From the NCBI GenBank assembly GCA_964247695.1, contig CAXTVI010000025.1, positions 3,712 to 67,711 of the forward strand: a DNA stretch of 64,000 nt. The letters run 5' to 3'. Below, one piece after another: positions 53,718 through 62,090 of this stretch. The notes beneath the pieces were generated by a model. That model searched no databases. It had not been told where the DNA came from and was given only the letters and a program-made list of their open reading frames with translations. The stretch comes from Lichenicoccus sp964247695 (GTDB lineage Bacteria; Pseudomonadota; Alphaproteobacteria; Acetobacterales; Acetobacteraceae). A program made the position numbers and the translations under genes. The number at the start of each line of letters is the position of its first letter. Position 1 is the stretch's first letter.

Positions 53718-55469
53718 CTACTGGAAGGGCAGATAGCGGAAGCTGAAATACACCATGTTCTCGTCGGTCTTCGGACTGCCGCCGACGCCCTCGAAGGCCG
53801 TCTTGCGGGTGTAGGAATATTGCACGCCGGTCTGCATGGTGCCGAAATCGCCCTTCAGGAAGCGCCACCAGGCGCCGACCGTGCCCTGCACCACGCCCGA
53901 GGTGTTGGCCGTGCAGGGTTCCACCAGCGTCGTGGCGATCGGCTGCTCGGTGTTGCAGCCGGCATTGCTGTAGAGCGGACTGCCGTAGCCGTAGCCCTTC
54001 TTGCCCTCGGTATAGGCCTCGCGGTGCGTGATCTGCTCGGTGCCGACATAGCTGTACAGGTCGATGCTCTTCACCGGATGCGCGACCGCGCCGACCATGG
54101 CGATGACTTCCGGCAGCGGCAGCGGCGCGCCGGTGCGCGAGAAGGTCGCATCCGGCAGCCCGACCGAGCCGTAGCGACCGATGCCCTCGCCGATCAGTAC
54201 GTTGCCCTGCAGGTCGAGGCGCCCCTTGATCACCGGCAGGATGGCGCCGGCGCCACCGCCGCCCGCCAGCACCGTATGGTTGTCGCCATTGCCGACCACG
54301 GTCGTGCGGTCGTGCAGGAAGCGGGCAAGACCGAACGCCTCGTAGTGGCCCCAGCCCGGATCGGCCGTGCCCTTGAGGATCACGTCGGGTGCGATGTCGT
54401 CCGAATAGCTCGTATCGGGGTTCAGCGTGCCGCTGCCGGTATTGGTGGCATCGATGGTGCCGACGAGCGAGCCGGTGCCGTTGCCGCCGGTGAAGTAGCT
54501 CGCCTGCGGGCTCTCGAACGACAGGCCCAGATCGAACCTGTCGTTGTCGAAGCCCTTGACGAAGCGGAGCTGCGCGTTGCGGGTCCAGGCAAAGCCCGGC
54601 ACGTACTGCGCGTCGATGGTGAGCGGGATGTCCTCCAGGCGCGGCGTGATGCCGATCTTGTTCATGGTCAGCAGCGACCAGGCCTGGCCGCCGAGGATAT
54701 AGAAATCCCAGTCCGTGCGGGCGTAGGTGGCGTAGATCTGGCGATCACGCAGCACGTAGCTGTTGCTCTCCGTGCTGTTCGAGCCCGAGCCCGAGCCCAG
54801 GAAGTCCGCCTCGTAGTAGGCGCTCAGCTTGGTAACGCTGTCCGGGTCGCCCTCGGCCAGCAGCGAGAGACGGCTCTGCCGCGCGGATTCGCGGAACTCA
54901 GGGGTGTGGTAGTTCGGGCTGCTGGCGTATGGAATGCTGTTGTTGAAGTTGCTGCCGATATCCAGCGTCTCGTTGCGCGTCCGTGTCACGGCCTCCGCCG
55001 CAATGAAGCCGCCAAGCGTGATGCGTATGCCGGCAAGCTCGAACTGCCCCTGCCTGAGCTTCGGGCCTGGATACAGCACCGGCGTCGGCACGCCGTCGAC
55101 AGAGACGTATGGACCGTATTTCGGGATCGTCCCGGCGCCGGCGAGGTTCACGCTGTAGCCCGGCGGCGCCGATAGCGCCTGCGGCGCCATCGGCTGGCCC
55201 AATGCATTGGTGCGGCGCTCGGAGAGCGACATCGCCTGCTGGTTGGCGGCCGCCGCCTCGGCGCGGGCGGCGCGCACGTCGGCATCGCGCTGCACCAGGC
55301 TGTGCTTCATGCGACCGAGCTCGCCCTGCAACTGGCGGATCTGCTTCTCGATGGAGCTGATCTGGCTACCGGTATCGTCGGCCCGCGCCGGCAGGCTGCC
55401 CGCGACGGCTGCACCCGTAAGCGCCGTTGCTGCCAACAGGCCGGCCTTCGGGAAGCATCTCTTTATCAT
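53718..55469 (-). CDS. Outer-membrane porin with N-terminal coiled coil
   Basis: 583 residues from ATG 55469. Signal peptide of about 32 residues ending PARA. A coiled-coil stretch follows, residues about 36-80 (SSIEKQIRQLQGELGRMKHSL), as in DcaP/OprP-like trimeric porins. The rest is a beta-barrel with alternating hydrophobic strands, ending in the aromatic C-terminus YFSFRYLPFQ. A well-matched Pho box lies about 100 bases upstream and the gene follows phoR, so it is probably induced on phosphate starvation and admits phosphate or phosphorylated compounds; specificity is inference. Confidence 0.87.
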   Translation of the reverse strand: MIKRCFPKAGLLAATALTGAAVAGSLPARADDTGSQISSIEKQIRQLQGELGRMKHSLVQRDADVRAARAEAAAANQQAMSLSERRTNALGQPMAPQALSAPPGYSVNLAGAGTIPKYGPYVSVDGVPTPVLYPGPKLRQGQFELAGIRITLGGFIAAEAVTRTRNETLDIGSNFNNSIPYASSPNYHTPEFRESARQSRLSLLAEGDPDSVTKLSAYYEADFLGSGSGSNSTESNSYVLRDRQIYATYARTDWDFYILGGQAWSLLTMNKIGITPRLEDIPLTIDAQYVPGFAWTRNAQLRFVKGFDNDRFDLGLSFESPQASYFTGGNGTGSLVGTIDATNTGSGTLNPDTSYSDDIAPDVILKGTADPGWGHYEAFGLARFLHDRTTVVGNGDNHTVLAGGGGAGAILPVIKGRLDLQGNVLIGEGIGRYGSVGLPDATFSRTGAPLPLPEVIAMVGAVAHPVKSIDLYSYVGTEQITHREAYTEGKKGYGYGSPLYSNAGCNTEQPIATTLVEPCTANTSGVVQGTVGAWWRFLKGDFGTMQTGVQYSYTRKTAFEGVGGSPKTDENMVYFSFRYLPFQ

Positions 55470-55571
55470 GCTGAGTTTCCGTGCCCGGCAGGGACCCCCC
55501 CCCACCGTTCGGGCGCGTTCTCAATAATGTTTTGAGTTCTCAACGTATCGCGATGATTTGCTTACCGTTGG

Positions 55572-55589
55572 ACGACAGTTTCATGACAG
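55572..55589 (-). promoter_or_regulatory. Pho box upstream of the porin gene
   Basis: On the minus strand CTGTCAT-GAAA-CTGTCGT: two PhoB half-sites spaced by four bases, 13 of 14 half-site positions matching CTGTCAT. It overlaps the phoR stop codon. The porin ATG is 103 bases downstream. No unambiguous -10 is seen. Confidence 0.75.
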
Positions 55590-56675
55590 TGCCGCCGGCA
55601 GCCACACGCTGAACAGGCTACCACTCCCCGGGCTGCTCTCGATGAGCAACCGGCCTGCATGCCGCCCGACGATGTGCTTCACGATGGCAAGCCCAAGGCC
55701 GCTGCCGATGCGTCCCGCCTGCCCTTCCTCGACCCGGTAGAAGCGTTCGGTCAGCCTCGGCAAATGATGCTCCGCGATACCCGGCCCATCATCGCGCACC
55801 GACAGCACCACGCCCTGCGCGGCCGGCCACGCACCGCCCTGCGCCGCGCGCGCCGACAGCGTGATCACGTGCGATGCGTATTTCAGCGCGTTGTCGAGCA
55901 GGTTCTGCAGCACCTGGGCGATCTGGTCGGCGTCGCCGCGCACCGGCGGCAGGCTGTCCGCGAGATCGAGCTTCAATTCGACCTGCCGCCCGGCCATAAG
56001 CGGCTCGAAGCCGTCGGCCACGGTCGCCACCAGCGTGGCCAGCACCACCCTGCTACGCGGCCGCTCGTGCTCCATGAGCTGGATGCGCGACAGGCTCATC
56101 AGGTTGTCGATCAGCCGGCGCATGCGGGCCGCTTGCGCCTGCATGATCGCCAGGAAGCGCCGCTGCGCCTGCGGATCGTCGGCCGCCGGGCCGAGCAGCG
56201 TGTCGATGAAGCCGATCAGGCTGGCAAGCGGCGTGCGCAGCTCGTGGCTGGCGTTGGCGATGAAGTCCGCGCGCATGCGCTCGACCGCCTCCTGCTGGGT
56301 GTGGTCGGCCAGGGCCAGCACCAGCAGGTCGGGCGCGATATGCGGCACGACGCGCAACGAGATTCGAAGTGCGCGCGCCACCGGGACATCCATCCTGACG
56401 ATCGCGGTGATGGTCTCGCCGCCCTCTAGGCGCGCGAAGGTGTCGTCGAGCACCGGGTGGCGCAGCAGCGCCGGAACCACGTCGCCGAACGAGTCCCGCA
56501 CCGCCTGGTTCGCGTGGATCAGCGACCCCTGGCGGTCGACCAGCAGCATCGGGCAGGGCAGCGACTCGATCACATAGCCGAGGCCGGCGGATGGCTCCGA
56601 TGCAAGGCCCGGCTCCGGCGCCGGGAGCGGTCCGGCAACCGGCCGGCTCCGCGCGCGGGCCGGCCAGAGCCGCAC
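55581..56675 (-). CDS. phoR: Phosphate regulon sensor kinase PhoR
   Basis: 364 residues from GTG 56675. PAS domain about residues 30-130 (VIESLPCPMLLVDRQGSLIHAN), H-box FIANASHELRTPLASLIGF, N-box QNLLDNALKYASH, G-boxes VRDDGPGIAEHH and GSGLGLAIVKH. It phosphorylates PhoB when phosphate is scarce. PhoR normally has an N-terminal membrane segment. The open frame continues upstream to CTG 56744, which overlaps the phoB stop (CTGA) and would add 23 residues including LPLAAAAFIGGYCVRLW, a good membrane helix. The real start may therefore be a non-AUG codon at 56744. Confidence 0.9.
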   Translation of the reverse strand: MRLWPARARSRPVAGPLPAPEPGLASEPSAGLGYVIESLPCPMLLVDRQGSLIHANQAVRDSFGDVVPALLRHPVLDDTFARLEGGETITAIVRMDVPVARALRISLRVVPHIAPDLLVLALADHTQQEAVERMRADFIANASHELRTPLASLIGFIDTLLGPAADDPQAQRRFLAIMQAQAARMRRLIDNLMSLSRIQLMEHERPRSRVVLATLVATVADGFEPLMAGRQVELKLDLADSLPPVRGDADQIAQVLQNLLDNALKYASHVITLSARAAQGGAWPAAQGVVLSVRDDGPGIAEHHLPRLTERFYRVEEGQAGRIGSGLGLAIVKHIVGRHAGRLLIESSPGSGSLFSVWLPAALS

Positions 56676-56740
56676 GCAATAGCCACCGATGAAGGCAGCC
56701 GCCGCGAGCGGCAGGTCGATCTGCAGTAAGCGGTCGATGA

Positions 56741-57493
56741 TCAGCTCTGCTCGACGTCCAGCGCGTAGCCCGCCGAGCGCACCGTGCGCACTAGGTCCGC
56801 CTCGCCCGGCGCGTTCAGTGCCTTGCGCAGCCTGCGGATATGCACATCCACCGTGCGCGCCTCGACATGGATGTCCGCGCCCCAGACCGCGTCGAGCAGG
56901 TCCTCGCGCGAGAACACGCGGCGCGGATGGCGCAGCAGGAACTCGAGCAGCCGATACTCGGTTGGTCCCAGATGCACCGGCCGGCCGTTGCGCTGCACCC
57001 GGTGCTCTCCAGGGTCCATGACGATGTCGTGGAACTGCATCGTCCGCCCGGCCGGCTGCGGCTGCGCGCGCCTTAGCAACGCCCGCATGCGCGCGGTCAG
57101 CGCCTCCACCGAGAACGGCTTGGTGATGTAGTCGTCCGCACCCGTGTTGAGGCCGCGGATGGAATCCTGCTCCTCCATGCGCGCGGTGATCATGATCACC
57201 GGGAGGTCGCGCGTCTGCGGGCGCCGGCGTATCTGCCGGCAGACCTCGAGGCCGGACAGGCTCGGCAGCATCCAGTCGAGCAGCACGATATCAGGGGAGA
57301 ACTCCACAACGCGCAGCAGCGCCTCCTGGCCGTCGCCAGCCTCGTCGACGAGGTAGCCGAGCTTCTCCAGATTGTAGCGCAGCATCACGGCCAGGGCCGG
57401 GTCGTCCTCGACCACCAGCACGCGCGGCTTCTGCGCATCGTCACGTGAGGTCGCCACGTCGCTCCTGTACAGGCTGTCGGTTGTGGACTGCAT
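56741..57493 (-). CDS. phoB: Phosphate regulon response regulator PhoB
   Basis: 250 residues from ATG 57493, three bases after the phoU stop. The receiver has LVVEDDPAL, the phosphorylated Asp in IVLLDWMLPSLSG, and YITKPFSVEAL. The winged helix has GPTEYRLLEFLLRHP, SREDLLDAVWG and TVDVHIRRLRKAL. It has a 20-residue extension before the receiver. It should bind the two Pho boxes in this window. Confidence 0.95.
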   Translation of the reverse strand: MQSTTDSLYRSDVATSRDDAQKPRVLVVEDDPALAVMLRYNLEKLGYLVDEAGDGQEALLRVVEFSPDIVLLDWMLPSLSGLEVCRQIRRRPQTRDLPVIMITARMEEQDSIRGLNTGADDYITKPFSVEALTARMRALLRRAQPQPAGRTMQFHDIVMDPGEHRVQRNGRPVHLGPTEYRLLEFLLRHPRRVFSREDLLDAVWGADIHVEARTVDVHIRRLRKALNAPGEADLVRTVRSAGYALDVEQS

Positions 57494-57496
57494 CAC

Positions 57497-58243
57497 CTAT
57501 TCTCCCGGTTCGCCCGTCTCGTCCTGTTCCGCGCCATAGACACGGTCCTGCGCGGACGCGCCGCGCGGCCGTGCCGCCGGCAGCATTTCGCCCGTCACCG
57601 AGTAGTGCACCTGCTCGGCGATGTTGGTGCAGTGGTCGCCGATGCGCTCGAGGTTCTTGGCGATGAACAGCAGGTGCGTGCAGGAGGTGATGTTGCGCGG
57701 ATCCTCCATCATGTAGGTGACGAGCTCGCGGAACATCGAGTTGTACAGCTCGTCCACGGCCTTGTCGGAGTGCCAGACCTCGATCGCCTTGGCCTCGTCG
57801 TTCTGGCTGAGCGCGTCGATTGCCAGCCGCAGGCTCTCCTGCACCAGCCGGCCCATGTTGCGCAGCGCGCCGAGCGCCAGTCCGGCATCGCCCGCACCGA
57901 TGCGCAGGGAGCGCTTGGCGATGTTGGCGGCATAGTCGCCGATCCGCTCCAGGTCGCTGGTGACCTTCAGCGCGGAGACGATCTCGCGCAGGTCCTGCGC
58001 CATCGGCGCGCGCAGCGCCAGCATGCGGATCGCGCGGCCCTCGACCTCGCGTTCCACCGCATCGACGTCCGGATCCTGCTCCATCGCGAGCTGCGCCGCC
58101 TCGCCGTCCCGGTTCAGGACGGCGGCGAGCGCATTCGCGGTCTGGCTCTCCACCATGCCGCCCATGCGCGCCATCATCGCGCGCAGCTGGTTCAGCTCCT
58201 GCTCGTAGCTGCGGACAATTCGCCGTGGATCGTTGCTGCTCAT
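57497..58243 (-). CDS. phoU: Phosphate transport regulator PhoU
   Basis: 248 residues from ATG 58243. Two PhoU three-helix bundles: repeated metal-binding signatures ALKVTSDLERIGDYAANIA and LLFIAKNLERIGDHCTNIAE. It links the PstSCAB transporter to PhoR and keeps PhoR inactive when phosphate is plentiful. It lies 16 bases after pstB. The C-terminus is acidic and unconserved. Confidence 0.95.
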   Translation of the reverse strand: MSSNDPRRIVRSYEQELNQLRAMMARMGGMVESQTANALAAVLNRDGEAAQLAMEQDPDVDAVEREVEGRAIRMLALRAPMAQDLREIVSALKVTSDLERIGDYAANIAKRSLRIGAGDAGLALGALRNMGRLVQESLRLAIDALSQNDEAKAIEVWHSDKAVDELYNSMFRELVTYMMEDPRNITSCTHLLFIAKNLERIGDHCTNIAEQVHYSVTGEMLPAARPRGASAQDRVYGAEQDETGEPGE

Positions 58244-58259
58244 GGCGCGAACTTTCAAA

Positions 58260-59105
58260 TTACCCGAATCGGCCGGTGATGTAGTCCTGCGTGCGCTTCT
58301 CGCGCGGCGCGGTGAACAGCTTGTCGGCGGACGCGAGCTCGACCAGCTCTCCCATGTAGAGGAACGCCACCTGGTCGGCGCAGCGCGCGGCCTGCTGCAG
58401 GTTGTGGGTAACGATGGCGATGGTGAAATCCACCTTCAGCTCGTCGAGCAGCTCCTCGATGCGCGCGGTGCTGATCGGGTCCAGCGCCGAGGTCGGCTCG
58501 TCGAGCAGGATCACCTCGGGACGGGTCGCGATCGTGCGCGCGATGCACAGGCGTTGCTGCTGGCCACCGGACAGCGCCGACGCCGGCGCGCGCAGCCGGT
58601 CGCGGACCTCGGCCCATAGCGCCACCCGGCGCAGCGCGTCCTCGACGCGCGCCTCCATCGCGCTGCGGTCGAGGCTTTCGTGCAGCTTCACCCCGAAGGC
58701 GACATTGTCGAACACCGACATCGGGAACGGCGTCGGCTTCTGGAACACCATGCCGACGCGCGAGCGCAGCGCATTCGTGTCGGTGCCGGAAGCGATGATG
58801 TTCTGGCCGTCGAGCAGCACCTCGCCGGTGGCGCGCTGGCCCGGATAGAGGTCGTACATGCGGTTCAGCACGCGCAGCAGCGTCGATTTTCCGCATCCCG
58901 AGGGTCCGATCAGCCCGGTGACGCGCTGCTCCGGCAGGTCGATCGAGATGTTCTTCAGCGCGTGGGTGGCGCCATAGTAGAAATCCAGGGACCGCAGGCT
59001 GAACATCGCCCGCGTGGCCGTGGCAGCGGGTGCCGCACCGCGTGTCGTCGAGAACGAGACCCCTTGCCGGCGTGCGGCGGTCTCGTTGCCGGTCTGCTCG
59101 TTCAT
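58260..59105 (-). CDS. pstB: Phosphate ABC transporter ATP-binding protein PstB
   Basis: 281 residues from ATG 59105, overlapping the pstA stop (ATGA). Walker A GPSGCGKST, Q-loop VFQKPTPFPMSV, signature LSGGQQQRLCIARTI, Walker B VILLDEPTSALD, H-loop IVTHNLQQ. The first 33 residues are an unconserved Ala/Thr-rich extension; the conserved part begins at MFSLRSLDFYYG. Confidence 0.97.
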   Translation of the reverse strand: MNEQTGNETAARRQGVSFSTTRGAAPAATATRAMFSLRSLDFYYGATHALKNISIDLPEQRVTGLIGPSGCGKSTLLRVLNRMYDLYPGQRATGEVLLDGQNIIASGTDTNALRSRVGMVFQKPTPFPMSVFDNVAFGVKLHESLDRSAMEARVEDALRRVALWAEVRDRLRAPASALSGGQQQRLCIARTIATRPEVILLDEPTSALDPISTARIEELLDELKVDFTIAIVTHNLQQAARCADQVAFLYMGELVELASADKLFTAPREKRTQDYITGRFG

Positions 59106-60022
59106 GTGCTGTCCCGTCCGCCCAAGCCGACTCGCGCGATGATGTTGATGATCAGGACGCCGCCAGTGATCAGCAGCGCCGCCGTCCAGGCCAGCTGCAC
59201 CCAGTCGTCGTAGGCGGAGCCGGCATACTGGTAGATCGTCACCGGCAGGCTGGCCATCGGCGCGCGCAGGTCTACCGACCAGGAGAGGTTGCCGAGCGAG
59301 GTGAACAGCAGCGGCGCGGTTTCGCCGGAGACCCGGGCGATCGCCAGCAGGATGCCGGTGGCGATGCCCTTGCGGGCGGCGCGTATGCAGATCAGCAGAA
59401 CGACCTTCCAACGCGGCGCGCCGAGGGCCGCCGCGGCCTCGCGCATCGAGGTCGGCACCAGCCGCAGCATGTCCTCGGTGGTGCGCACCACGATCGGCAC
59501 CACCAGGATGGCGAGCGACATCGCGCCGGCGAAGCCCGAGAAGTGCCCGACCGGTCCGACCAGGATCAGGTAGACGAACAGCCCGACCAGGATGGAGGGC
59601 GCCGACAACAACATGTCGGAGACGAAGCGCACGACGCCGGCGACCCAGGAGCCGGTGCCGAACTCGGCCAGGAACACCCCCGCCAGCATCCCGACGGGTG
59701 CTCCGACCAGCACCGCCAGCAGGGTCTGGATGATCGAGCCAACGATCGGGTTGAGCAGGCCGCCGCCGGCGCCGGGCGGCGCGGTCATGCGGGTGAAGGT
59801 GGAGAGGTGCAGCCCGCCGATCCCGCGCGACACCAGGGTCGCCAGGATGGAGATCAGCGCGGCCAGCACGATCGCGGTCGCGATGCCGCACAGTGCGGTG
59901 GCCGCCCGGTTGGCCAGCCGGCGCCGCCGGGCGCGCCCGGCCTCGGGAGCCGGGCGGTCGGAGGCGGGGCGGTCGGAGGCGGGGCGGTCGGAGGCGGGGC
60001 GGCCGACGGTGGAGACCGACAT
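59102..60022 (-). CDS. pstA: Phosphate ABC transporter permease PstA
   Basis: 306 residues, ATG 60022. Six membrane helices. The EAA loop for PstB contact is TSMREAAAALGAPRWKVV. The N-terminus is unusual: about 30 residues with tandem repeats of PASDR encoded by 15-bp DNA repeats, before a basic stretch and helix 1. Five bases separate it from pstC. Confidence 0.95.
   Translation of the reverse strand: MSVSTVGRPASDRPASDRPASDRPAPEAGRARRRRLANRAATALCGIATAIVLAALISILATLVSRGIGGLHLSTFTRMTAPPGAGGGLLNPIVGSIIQTLLAVLVGAPVGMLAGVFLAEFGTGSWVAGVVRFVSDMLLSAPSILVGLFVYLILVGPVGHFSGFAGAMSLAILVVPIVVRTTEDMLRLVPTSMREAAAALGAPRWKVVLLICIRAARKGIATGILLAIARVSGETAPLLFTSLGNLSWSVDLRAPMASLPVTIYQYAGSAYDDWVQLAWTAALLITGGVLIINIIARVGLGGRDST
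59954..60001. repeat. 15-bp tandem repeat in the pstA coding start
   Basis: Three exact copies of a 15-bp GC-rich unit plus a partial one, in frame, encoding repeated PASDR near the PstA N-terminus. The length can change by five residues at a time without a frameshift. Confidence 0.85.
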
Positions 60023-60027
60023 CGCGC

Positions 60028-60960
60028 TCAGGCTCCGCGCTGGCGCAGCAGCAGCCGCGAGCAGGCCAGGGTGATGAACGAGATAACCATCAGGATCAGC
60101 CCGAGTGCGAGCAGCGCCGACAGCTTCAGGCTGCCAGCCGGGCTCTCGGGAAATTCGAGCGCGATCAGCGAGGCGATGGTGTTGCCGGGAGAGAACAGGC
60201 TGGCGCCGATGCGGTTGGAATTGCCGATGACGAAGGTGATCGCCATGGTCTCGCCGAGCGCCCGCCCGAGCCCGAGCATGATGCCGCCACTGACGGCGAC
60301 CCGCGACCAGGGCAGCACCACGCGGCGCATCACCTCCCAGCGGGTCGAGCCGAGTCCGTAGGCGCTCTCCTTCAGCACCGCCGGCATCGAGTTGAACACG
60401 TCGCGCATCACGGCGGCGATGAACGGCGTGATCATCACGGCCAGGATCAGGCCGCCGGTCAGCAGGCCGGTGCCGAAGGGCGCGCCGGAGAACAGCCGGC
60501 CGATGATCGGGGCGTGGCCGATGCTGTCGATCAGCGCCGGCTGCACATGCTGCGCCATCACCGGCACGATGACGAAGAACCCCCACATGCCGAAGATGAT
60601 CGACGGCACCGCGGCCAGCAGCTCGACCGCCGTGCCGAGCGGGTTCGACAGCCAGTCCGGCGCCATCTCGGTCAGGAAGAACGCCACCCCGAAAGCGAGC
60701 GGCACCGCCACCAGCAGGCCGATGAACGAGGTCACCAGGGTGCCATACACCGGCGCCGCCGCGCCGTAATGCTCGACCACAGGGTTCCAGACCGCGTGCA
60801 CCAGGAAGCCCGGCCCGAAGACATGCAGGGCGTGGCTGCCGCCAACCAGCATCACCGCGATGATGCCCAGGATCAACAGCAGCACGACCATGCCGCAGGC
60901 CCAGGCGAGGCCGGCAAACAGGCGGTCCCCGAGCCTGGCGCCAACCCGGGACGCGTTCAT
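60028..60960 (-). CDS. pstC: Phosphate ABC transporter permease PstC
   Basis: 310 residues from ATG 60960. Six membrane helices; the EAA-type loop is PAVLKESAYGLGSTRWEVMRR. AAVPSIIFGMWGFFV and GRALGETMAITFVIGN are diagnostic of PstC. The ATG starts ten bases after the pstS stop; the frame is open upstream but overlaps pstS. Confidence 0.96.
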   Translation of the reverse strand: MNASRVGARLGDRLFAGLAWACGMVVLLLILGIIAVMLVGGSHALHVFGPGFLVHAVWNPVVEHYGAAAPVYGTLVTSFIGLLVAVPLAFGVAFFLTEMAPDWLSNPLGTAVELLAAVPSIIFGMWGFFVIVPVMAQHVQPALIDSIGHAPIIGRLFSGAPFGTGLLTGGLILAVMITPFIAAVMRDVFNSMPAVLKESAYGLGSTRWEVMRRVVLPWSRVAVSGGIMLGLGRALGETMAITFVIGNSNRIGASLFSPGNTIASLIALEFPESPAGSLKLSALLALGLILMVISFITLACSRLLLRQRGA

Positions 60961-60970
60961 CGGGGCTGGA

Positions 60971-62008
60971 CTACCTGACAGCGGCGGACGCTCCCGGGAT
61001 GTAGCTCCAGGCCTGCCGGACACTGGCCTGCACGGCCGGCGGCAGCACGACGTACTGGAGCTGTTTGGCAATGTCGCCGCCGTTGGTGAAGGCCCAGTCG
61101 AAGAACCTGATCACCGCGGCAGCGCGGGCCGGGTCCTTCGGATTGGTCGGCAGCAGCACGAACGTGGTCGACACGATCGGCCAGGCGCCGGCGCCGGGCG
61201 TATCGAGCATGTCCACCGCGAAGTCGCGCGCCGAACCCCAGTCGGCGGCCGCGGCGGCCTTGCCGAAGCTGTCGAGGTCCGGGGCCACGAAGGCGCCGGC
61301 TGCGTCCTTGAGCTCCACGGTGGTCAGGTGGTTCTTGTCGGCAAAGGCATACTCGACATAGCCGAGGCCGCCGCGGGTGTTGCGCACCACCGCCGCCACG
61401 CCGTCATTGCCGCGGGCGCCGGCGCCGGACGGCCAGGAGATCGACGTCGCGGCTCCGACGTTGGACTTCCAGCCGGCGCTGACCTTGGACAGGTACGAGG
61501 TGAACACGAAGGTGGTGCCCGATCCGTCCGCGCGATGCACCGGGGCGACGGCGATGTCCGGCAGCTTCACGCCCGGGTTCAGGGCGGCGATCTGGCGGTC
61601 GTTCCACATGGCGATGTCGCCGTTGAACAGGCCGGCCAGCACCGCGCCGGTCAGGTGCAGCTGGTTCGGCACGATACCCGGCAGGTTCACGATCGGCACC
61701 ACGCCGCCGATCACCGTCGGGAACTGCAGCAGGGCGTTCGAGGTGAGCTTGGCGCTCGCCACCGGCGCGTCCGAGGCTCCGAAATCCACCGTGCGCGCCA
61801 TCACCTGGTTCTGACCGGCACCCGATCCGAGCGCCTGGTAGTTCAACGCGATGCCGAGCGTGCTCTTCGCGGCGGCCCCCCAGGCGCCATAGATCGGAGC
61901 GGCGAAGGTCGAGCCGGCGCCGGTGATGTCGACGGCCTGCGCCGCACCCGGTGCGAGCGGCAGGAGGCCAGCAATACCGGCGGACAGGGCGAGGAGTGCA
62001 ACGCGCAT
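60971..62008 (-). CDS. pstS: Periplasmic phosphate-binding protein PstS
   Basis: 345 residues, ATG 62008. Signal peptide of about 25 residues ending PGAAQA. The mature start VDITGAGSTFAAPIYGAWG and the phosphate-site motifs (GSGAGQNQV, DFGASDAPV, RADGSGTTFVFTSYLS) are typical. Captures phosphate for PstCAB. First gene of pstSCAB-phoU-phoB-phoR. A Pho box lies 54 bases upstream and the ribosome site is inside a perfect palindrome. Confidence 0.97.
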   Translation of the reverse strand: MRVALLALSAGIAGLLPLAPGAAQAVDITGAGSTFAAPIYGAWGAAAKSTLGIALNYQALGSGAGQNQVMARTVDFGASDAPVASAKLTSNALLQFPTVIGGVVPIVNLPGIVPNQLHLTGAVLAGLFNGDIAMWNDRQIAALNPGVKLPDIAVAPVHRADGSGTTFVFTSYLSKVSAGWKSNVGAATSISWPSGAGARGNDGVAAVVRNTRGGLGYVEYAFADKNHLTTVELKDAAGAFVAPDLDSFGKAAAAADWGSARDFAVDMLDTPGAGAWPIVSTTFVLLPTNPKDPARAAAVIRFFDWAFTNGGDIAKQLQYVVLPPAVQASVRQAWSYIPGASAAVR

Positions 62009-62009
62009 G

Positions 62010-62023
62010 CGGAAGGCCTTCCG
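62010..62023 (-). promoter_or_regulatory. Palindrome enclosing the pstS ribosome-binding site
   Basis: CGGAAGGCCTTCCG is a perfect 14-bp palindrome ending one base before the pstS ATG. It contains the Shine-Dalgarno GGAAGG. It could hide the ribosome site or bind a dimeric protein; with no loop it is a poor RNA hairpin on its own. Confidence 0.5.
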
Positions 62024-62061
62024 TTGTTGCGGCGGCTTTACAATCCAGCGGTGGCGCCCGT

Positions 62062-62090
62062 GTTTCAGTTTCGTGACGGTTGCATGACAC
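62062..62090 (-). promoter_or_regulatory. Pho box upstream of pstS
   Basis: On the minus strand three 7-mers at 11-base steps: GTGTCAT, CCGTCAC, CTGAAAC, separated by GCAA and GAAA. The first two match the PhoB half-site CTGTCAT at 6 and 5 of 7. TTGTAA near 62037-62042 could be the -10. It overlaps the stop of the OmpA-domain gene. Confidence 0.7.

Noticed and set aside
51666..55175. 1169-codon plus-strand frame over the dehydrogenase and porin genes
   Set aside because: Spans several minus-strand genes and has antisense composition; its length only reflects high GC.
55493..55503. Run of nine C residues upstream of the porin as a phase-variable switch
   Set aside because: It lies before the signal-peptide ATG and outside the likely promoter spacing, so length changes would not alter the frame; it could only affect the leader.
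59954..60001. Tandem repeat as a CRISPR array
   Set aside because: Units are 15 bp, directly adjacent and inside a coding sequence, with no spacers.
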